Shown here piece after piece: positions 39,833 through 43,345 of a stretch of 43,345 nt of DNA (position 1 is the first letter of the stretch; every line of letters begins with the position of its first letter). The translations under genes were made by a program, and so were the position numbers. A model generated the notes under the pieces. That model was not told the DNA's origin. It did not search any database and was given only the letters and a program-made list of their open reading frames with translations. The DNA lies in NCBI GenBank assembly GCA_910587705.1, contig CAJUMX010000021.1, forward strand, positions 1 to 43,345, read 5' to 3'. This DNA is from an uncultured Oscillibacter sp. GTDB lineage: Bacteria > Bacillota > Clostridia > Oscillospirales > Oscillospiraceae.

Positions 39833-39965
39833 TTGCACGAAGGGCCGGATTGTCGTATAATATCCTCATGCGGTGCGGCCTCGCGGCCGTTGTGTAGGTG
39901 GGTCTAGCACCTGTGCAGGACGGCGGGTGTTGGCGCATCCGCTGTCTGCCGCATTTTCGTTTTTC
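39833..39965 (+). ncRNA. Structured small RNA, locus A (+ strand, ~98 nt)
   Basis: Promoter TTGCAC (39833-39838), 17 bp, TATAAT (39856-39861); start at about 39868. The RNA begins ATGCGG and ends CCGCAT plus a T-tract (39949-39965): the two ends pair. Inside are hairpins CGGCC-TCGC-GGCCG, AGGTG-GGTCTAG-CACCT and GACGGCGGGTG-TTGGCG-CATCCGCTGTC. The same three hairpins with compensating base changes occur at 28517-28625. Confidence 0.7.
39904..39954 (-). CDS. Possible 16-aa peptide ORF on the minus transcript of RNA-pair locus A
   Basis: Minus-strand ATG at 39954 codes MRQTADAPTPAVLHRC then TAG; same start position and length as at locus B (MRQAAGRFQHPTALYE). The mRNA 5' end from the promoter at 40000-39972 would be only about 12 nt upstream, without an SD. 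Coding is possible but unproven. Confidence 0.3.
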   Translation of the reverse strand: MRQTADAPTPAVLHRC

Positions 39966-39971
39966 AGGTCG

Positions 39972-40000
39972 ATTATAGCAGGATTTCCCCGGCAATGCAA
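39972..40000 (-). promoter_or_regulatory. Minus-strand promoter of RNA-pair locus A
   Basis: TTGCAT (40000-39995), 17 bp, TATAAT (39977-39972). The transcript (about 39966 to 39739, ~225 nt) would be antisense to the complete + strand RNA. Confidence 0.75.
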
Positions 40001-40009
40001 GCCCCTTCC

Positions 40010-40294
40010 CTACGGGCGCCTCGTCACCACCACGTGGAGTATGTCCCCCTGGCCCTTGCCCAGTGCCTTTCGGATGTCCTTCCGAACGCCGAGGATATAG
40101 GCGATGTTTCCCGCCTCGTCCTTTACGCCCATGTTCACGATGCTCCCGTCGTAGGGAATCCCGTCAAAGAGCGCGTGAACCTTCACCCGGCCCGCGCCGA
40201 ACTCCTCCCGGAGGTTCCAGGGGAAAATCACGTAGGCTCCGCCGGTGTCCGGCAGCTCATGGATGGGGGCGTTGAATTCGTAGTTCTCCCGCAT
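40010..40294 (-). CDS. DUF1905 family protein
   Basis: A 94-residue soluble protein. YEFNAPIHELPDTGGAYVIF, then PWNLREEFGAGRVKVHALFD and GIPYDGSIVNMGVKDEAGNI, with IAYILGVRKDIRKALGKGQG and DILHVVV at the end, is the DUF1905 pattern (a small beta-barrel fold of unknown function, seen alone or with YdeI-like domains). ATG 40294 follows AGAAGGAGGCCCCC. The open frame goes further upstream only because it runs through the repeat arm. Single gene, no clear partner. Confidence 0.88.
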   Translation of the reverse strand: MRENYEFNAPIHELPDTGGAYVIFPWNLREEFGAGRVKVHALFDGIPYDGSIVNMGVKDEAGNIAYILGVRKDIRKALGKGQGDILHVVVTRRP

Positions 40295-40330
40295 GGGGGC
40301 CTCCTTCTCCCCCCGAATGGGGGGCTGATA

Positions 40331-40590
40331 CTCGCCCTTCGGGCGGGGAAGATTGGCGACCAGCGATGGCTGGTGCAATGCACCCCCCATTTTCTCTTTT
40401 TCTTGCCAGAAGAAAAAGAGAAAACGGGCCGTGCACGGTCCAAAAGAGAAAAAGAAGTAACGGGGAAGCGACGGAGACGCGGCTGAATGATCGGCGGAGC
40501 CGGAATGACTTCCCACGCGCAATTGGTTCGCACGGGGGGTGTTCTTCACCGAATGGACCAGCTCCTCTTTTCGCTGCCGCTCATCTGGCG
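40331..40590 (+). repeat. Dispersed ~250-bp repeat, single forward arm 3
   Basis: A complete arm starting with hairpin CTCGCCCTTCGGGCGGGG and ending at CTTTTCGCTGCCGC, colinear with arm 2a. No inverted partner follows, so single arms exist. It lies about 35 bases upstream of the DUF1905 start. Confidence 0.85.
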
Positions 40591-40617
40591 GCAGGGGGTG
40601 GATGTCCGCTTTTTTCC

Positions 40618-40868
40618 GGGATTGCCCTTCTATCGATAGACCACCGTAGGGGCCGCCGCCCACGGCGGCCCGTCTCCCCGGAACCTCCATGTTACCCATG
40701 GCCCATTCCTTCCGGAATTGTCCTTCTACCGATAGAACACCCCGTAGGGGCCGCCGCCCTGCGTCCGCCGTTGGCGGCTTTGCCGCTTACGGCGGCGGCG
40801 TACCCCTTGCGGGTGCTCGGCGGCCCGTTTCCCCCTGGAACCTCCATGCTATCCATGGCCCATTCCCC
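40618..40868. repeat. Tandem duplication carrying REP-like palindromes
   Basis: Two units share TTG.CCTTCTA.CGATAGA, then the REP-like GTAGGGGCCGCCGCCC..GGCGGCCCGT, then GGAACCTCCATG.TA.CCATGGCCCATTCC. Unit 1 is 40618-40712, unit 2 about 40719-40868; unit 2 has a longer, compound palindrome (40754-40826) that matches 35688-35760. Non-coding spacer between DUF1905 and the YihY-type gene. Confidence 0.7.
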
Positions 40869-40892
40869 AGGGCCAACCCCTCTCCCGAAAGA

Positions 40893-41723
40893 CTACACCC
40901 CCGCCTCCTTCCGCATAGCCACCAGGGTCCCATTGAGCTCCGCCCCCAGAATCAGCACATTGGCGGACATGTACAGCCAGATCATCAGCACCACCACCGT
41001 GCCGATGGACCCATAAAGAAGCGAGTAGTTGGCGAAGTTTTCCACATACATGGCGTACAGCCAGCTCAACCCCATCCAGGCCGCCAGGGCCGCCAGGGTC
41101 CCGGGCCACAGGTCCTTCCAGGGCCGCCGGCCGTCCTGGGCCAGGGCGTAGAGAAAGAACAGGGCGAAGTAGCCCACCACCGCCGCCGCCGGGAAGCGCA
41201 TCCGGGCCCACAGCTCCGCCAAAAGCAACGGCAGGCGGAAGTTCCCCACCGCATAGCCCAGCAGCCGGTCGCCAATGGTCATCAGCGCCAGCGTCAGGGC
41301 GATGGCGGAAATCAGCACCACGGTGTAGAGCAGGGTTTTCAGCCGGTGCATCACCGCCCGCTTGGGGGGCCCCAGGTGATAGGCCGTCCGCACGGAGACC
41401 ATCAGGGCGTTGGTGGCCCGCATGGGGAACCAGATGGAGAAAAACAGGCCGAACATCATCAGCTTGGGGCTGGGGCTCTGCCCCACATGGAGGAGGTAGG
41501 CCCGGACGATGTCCACCACGTCCCGGGGCAAAAACTCCCCCAGGGCCAGGAGGATGGCGGTGACATTCAAATCCAGCAAACCCAGCAGGGCGCTGATGAA
41601 GATGAGGAAGGGGAAAATCATAAACAGCAGGTAGAAGGCCAGGGCGGCGCTCTGGACCCCCACGCTGTGGCGGAAGTAGCGCTGGATCAGGAGGTAGGCC
41701 CCTCTGGGCAGCTTGCGCTTCAT
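40893..41723 (-). CDS. YihY/virulence factor BrkB family membrane protein
   Basis: A 276-residue polytopic inner membrane protein. SVGVQSAALAFYLLFMIFPF is the family signature near the N-terminus, followed by LIFISALLGLLD; six helices are visible (also LMMFGLFFSIWFPMRATNAL, VLISAIALTLALMTIGDRLL, AAVVGYFALFFLYALA, LAALAAWMGLSWLYAMYVEN, GTVVVLMIWLYMSANVLILG). Once misnamed RNase BN; the true role is unclear. The final VLILGAELNGTL is typical. I use ATG 41723; 41750 is possible. It follows the ArsC-type gene by 36 bases, so likely one operon. Confidence 0.9.
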   Translation of the reverse strand: MKRKLPRGAYLLIQRYFRHSVGVQSAALAFYLLFMIFPFLIFISALLGLLDLNVTAILLALGEFLPRDVVDIVRAYLLHVGQSPSPKLMMFGLFFSIWFPMRATNALMVSVRTAYHLGPPKRAVMHRLKTLLYTVVLISAIALTLALMTIGDRLLGYAVGNFRLPLLLAELWARMRFPAAAVVGYFALFFLYALAQDGRRPWKDLWPGTLAALAAWMGLSWLYAMYVENFANYSLLYGSIGTVVVLMIWLYMSANVLILGAELNGTLVAMRKEAGV

Positions 41724-41759
41724 GGCGGAATCACCACACTTCCATGTCAAAATAGCCCG

Positions 41760-42095
41760 TCACGCCCAGGTTTCCCAAACCTCGGGGTGATAGCCCACCG
41801 TGGCCTCCTTGCCGTTGCGGACGATGGGGGTTTGGAAGAGGACGGGGTTTTCCAGCAGCTTCTCCTCCTGGGCGGCGGGGGTCACATAGGCCATGTACAG
41901 CTCCTCATAGGCCCGGCATTTTGTGTTCACCAGGGCCTCGAAGCCAATTTTCTGCTTGACGGATTGGTACTCCCGGGGGGATAATCCCTTTGAGGGGAGA
42001 TCGATGTACTGGAACTTGATCCGGCGCTCCTTGAACCAGCGCTGGGCCTTCTTCGTGTCGAAGCACTTGGAGGAGCCGAAAATCTGGATGTTCAT
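41760..42095 (-). CDS. ArsC/Spx family thioredoxin-fold protein
   Basis: A 111-residue protein. MNIQIFGSSKCFDTKKAQRW starts a thioredoxin-like fold with a single catalytic-type Cys (C11), as in the glutaredoxin-linked ArsC and Spx family; then FKERRIKFQYIDLPSKGLSP and a C-terminal NPVLFQTPIVRNGKEATVGY in which the cis-Pro loop (TPI) is clear. Conserved arginines of true arsenate reductase are not convincingly present, so an arsenate reductase-like or Spx-like regulator of unknown target is the safer call. It is divergent from the sirtuin gene with 52 bases between. Confidence 0.85.
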   Translation of the reverse strand: MNIQIFGSSKCFDTKKAQRWFKERRIKFQYIDLPSKGLSPREYQSVKQKIGFEALVNTKCRAYEELYMAYVTPAAQEEKLLENPVLFQTPIVRNGKEATVGYHPEVWETWA

Positions 42096-42147
42096 AAGAC
42101 GTTCTCCTTTGAAGCCATTCTATTATAATCCGCAGGGAGGGACATTT

Positions 42148-42864
42148 ATGACGGAAGCAGTCGAGACCTTAAAGACCTGGGTACAGGAGGCCAAGGCCAT
42201 CGCCTTTTTCGGCGGCGCGGGGGTCAGCACGGAGTCCGGCATCCCGGATTTCCGCTCCACCGGCGGGCTCTATCACCAGGAGTGGAAGTATCCGCCGGAG
42301 ACCATTTTAAGCCATACCTTCTATAAAAGCAACCCCGAGGAGTTCTTCCGCTTCTACCGGGCCAAAATGCTGGCCCCGGAGGCCAGGCCCAACGCCGCCC
42401 ACCGGAAGCTAGCGGAATGGGAGGCGGCGGGGAAGCTCACCGCCGTGGTTACCCAGAACATCGACGGGCTCCACCAGGCGGCGGGAAGCAGGCACGTCTG
42501 CGAGCTCCACGGCAGCGTCCACCGGAACTACTGTGAGCGCTGCGGGAAGTTCTACGGCCTGGACTTCATCCTAAGCGGCACCGGCGTGCCCCGCTGTACC
42601 TGCGGCGGCGTTATCAAGCCCGACGTGGTGCTCTATGAGGAGGGCCTGGACCAATCCGTTATGAACGACGCGGTGGATTCCATCGCCCGGGCGGACCTGC
42701 TGATCATCGGCGGCACCTCCCTGAACGTCTGGCCCGCCGCGGGGCTCATCAATTACTTCCGGGGAACCCGGCTGGCCCTCATCAACAAATCCGCCGTGGC
42801 CCGGGACCTCTCCGCCGGGCTTGTCATCACGGACCCCATCGGCCAGGTCATGGACCAGCTGTAA
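42148..42864 (+). CDS. cobB: NAD-dependent protein deacylase, Sir2 family
   Basis: Removes acyl groups from lysines of proteins using NAD, giving nicotinamide and O-acetyl-ADP-ribose. The 238-residue protein has FFGGAGVSTESGIPDFRSTG (NAD site), TQNIDGLHQAAG, catalytic His in CELHGSVHRNYC, four zinc cysteines (YCERCGKF and RCTCGG), GGVIKPDVVLYEE and GGTSLNVWPAAGLI. Bacterial class U/III-like length. ATG 42148 follows GCAGGGAGGGACATTT; upstream codons overlap the divergent gene. TATAAT lies at 42124-42129. A strong terminator follows at 42871-42900. Confidence 0.94.
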   Translation: MTEAVETLKTWVQEAKAIAFFGGAGVSTESGIPDFRSTGGLYHQEWKYPPETILSHTFYKSNPEEFFRFYRAKMLAPEARPNAAHRKLAEWEAAGKLTAVVTQNIDGLHQAAGSRHVCELHGSVHRNYCERCGKFYGLDFILSGTGVPRCTCGGVIKPDVVLYEEGLDQSVMNDAVDSIARADLLIIGGTSLNVWPAAGLINYFRGTRLALINKSAVARDLSAGLVITDPIGQVMDQL

Positions 42865-42870
42865 GCCGGA

Positions 42871-42902
42871 GCCCCTCCGCCAAAGCGACGGAGGGGCCTT
42901 TC
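42871..42902 (+). terminator. Intrinsic terminator of the sirtuin gene
   Basis: GCCCCTCCG-CCAAAGCGA-CGGAGGGGC followed by CTTTCC. Confidence 0.8.
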
Positions 42903-42944
42903 CAGGTCTGGAGGAAAAAAATCGGGAAAAACGGAAAATGGGTG

Positions 42945-42973
42945 TTGACAACCGGGACGGTTCTGGCTATAAT
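42945..42973 (+). promoter_or_regulatory. Promoter of the leucine tRNA cluster
   Basis: TTGACA (42945-42950), 17 bp, TATAAT (42968-42973), perfect consensus, about 28 bp before the first tRNA would be transcribed. Confidence 0.85.
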
Positions 42974-43008
42974 GATCAAGCAGTCTTTTTTAGGGGACAT
43001 AACGGTAT

Positions 43009-43094
43009 GCGGCTGTGCTGGAACTGGTAGACAGGCCAGCTTGAGGTGCTGGTGTCGATTCGACGTGTGGGTTCAAGTCCCGTCAGCCGCACCA
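43009..43094 (+). tRNA. tRNA-Leu (anticodon GAG)
   Basis: Acceptor GCGGCTG pairs with CAGCCGC, CCA is encoded, a long variable arm marks the leucine class, and the anticodon arm is CCAGC-TTGAGGT-GCTGG with GAG. The T-arm is GGGTTCAAGTCCC with GTG/CGT closing. Confidence 0.95.
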
Positions 43095-43123
43095 CGGTTC
43101 CCCTTCAGGAGACCATACGCCAT

Positions 43124-43211
43124 GCGCGAGTGGTGGAATTGGCAGACTCGCTAGATTCAGGTTCTAGTGTCCTTTACGGACGTGCGGGTTCAAGTCCCGC
43201 CTCGCGCACCA
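43124..43211 (+). tRNA. tRNA-Leu (anticodon CAG)
   Basis: Acceptor GCGCGAG pairs with CTCGCGC, encoded CCA, anticodon arm CTAGA-TTCAGGT-TCTAG with CAG, a variable arm TGTCCTTTACGGACG and T-arm GCGGGTTCAAGTCCCGC. It reads CUG, the main leucine codon in this GC-rich genome. 29 bases after the previous tRNA. The spacer to the next copy holds the hairpin GGGTCCCGTC..GGGATGGGACCC (43220-43247). Confidence 0.95.
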
Positions 43212-43290
43212 AAGGAAAAGGGTCCCGTCTCAGCCGGGATGGGACCCCGCTCCATTTCCGATGGAAGGGCCGACAAGTTCATAACGATGC

Positions 43291-43345
43291 GCGCGAGTGG
43301 TGGAATTGGCAGACTCGCTAGATTCAGGTTCTAGTGTCCTTTACG
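43291..43345 (+). tRNA. tRNA-Leu (anticodon CAG), second copy, cut by window end
   Basis: The first 55 bases are identical to the tRNA at 43124-43178. It runs off the window, so completeness cannot be judged. Tandem duplicate genes for the same tRNA. Confidence 0.9.

Noticed and set aside
41923..42147. N-terminal extension of the sirtuin frame
   Set aside because: It lies antisense to the ArsC/Spx-type gene and lacks an SD; the Sir2 fold starts normally at 42148.

Overview
This window looks like a piece of the chromosome of a high-GC, spore-forming, anaerobic Firmicute, most likely of the Oscillospiraceae (Oscillibacter / Flavonifractor / Dysosmobacter type). That placement is inferred from the codon bias, the Bacillota-style order dnaA-dnaN-yaaA-recF-remB-gyrB-gyrA, a glycyl T-box leader, a SpoVAF-like spore protein and strong SD sequences. 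It was not tested by any search.

Layout. Positions 1-0.7 kb hold a large non-coding inverted repeat. From 0.7 to 5.0 kb there is an XRE regulator with two operator palindromes, a divergent 57-aa protein, T-box-controlled glyS and an LTA-synthase-like sulfatase. From 5.1 to 10.7 kb there is one leftward operon: nadE, a GH3 lipoprotein, a membrane protein, an alanyl-tRNA editing protein and a DUF6881 protein. From 10.9 to 12.2 kb lie rnhA, a DinJ/YafQ toxin-antitoxin pair and a tRNA-like sequence. From 12.25 to 22.5 kb is the leftward replication cluster: dnaA, the oriC-like gap, dnaN, an S4 protein, recF, remB, gyrB, a lipoprotein, gyrA and a DIP1984-family protein. A second copy of the large inverted repeat sits directly upstream of dnaA. 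Phosphoglucomutase and an EF-G-like GTPase follow on the + strand (23.3-27.5 kb).

The right part (27.5-40.3 kb) is the most unusual. Among ordinary genes (PH-like protein, ECF sigma/anti-sigma pair, carA, a carB-dapF gene fusion, a PepSY protein, spoVAF, two small proteins) are five loci where two near-perfect sigma-A promoters face each other across 100-350 bp and would make overlapping antiparallel small RNAs. One looks like a holin-like type I toxin. Two are tandem copies of a cassette for an identical 25-aa peptide. Two are diverged copies of an RNA pair whose structured + strand RNA shows compensatory base changes and whose minus strand can encode a 16-aa peptide. I regard these as the best candidates for an undescribed system. 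The window ends with a YihY-type membrane protein, an ArsC/Spx-type protein, a sirtuin and leucine tRNAs, the last cut by the window edge.

Repeats are abundant: a ~250-bp multi-hairpin repeat (five arms at three loci), a 56-bp palindromic repeat that has inserted into both that element and a toxin leader, and a REP-like family carrying the end motif GTAGGGGC. All functional statements come from reading protein and DNA motifs; no database search was possible.
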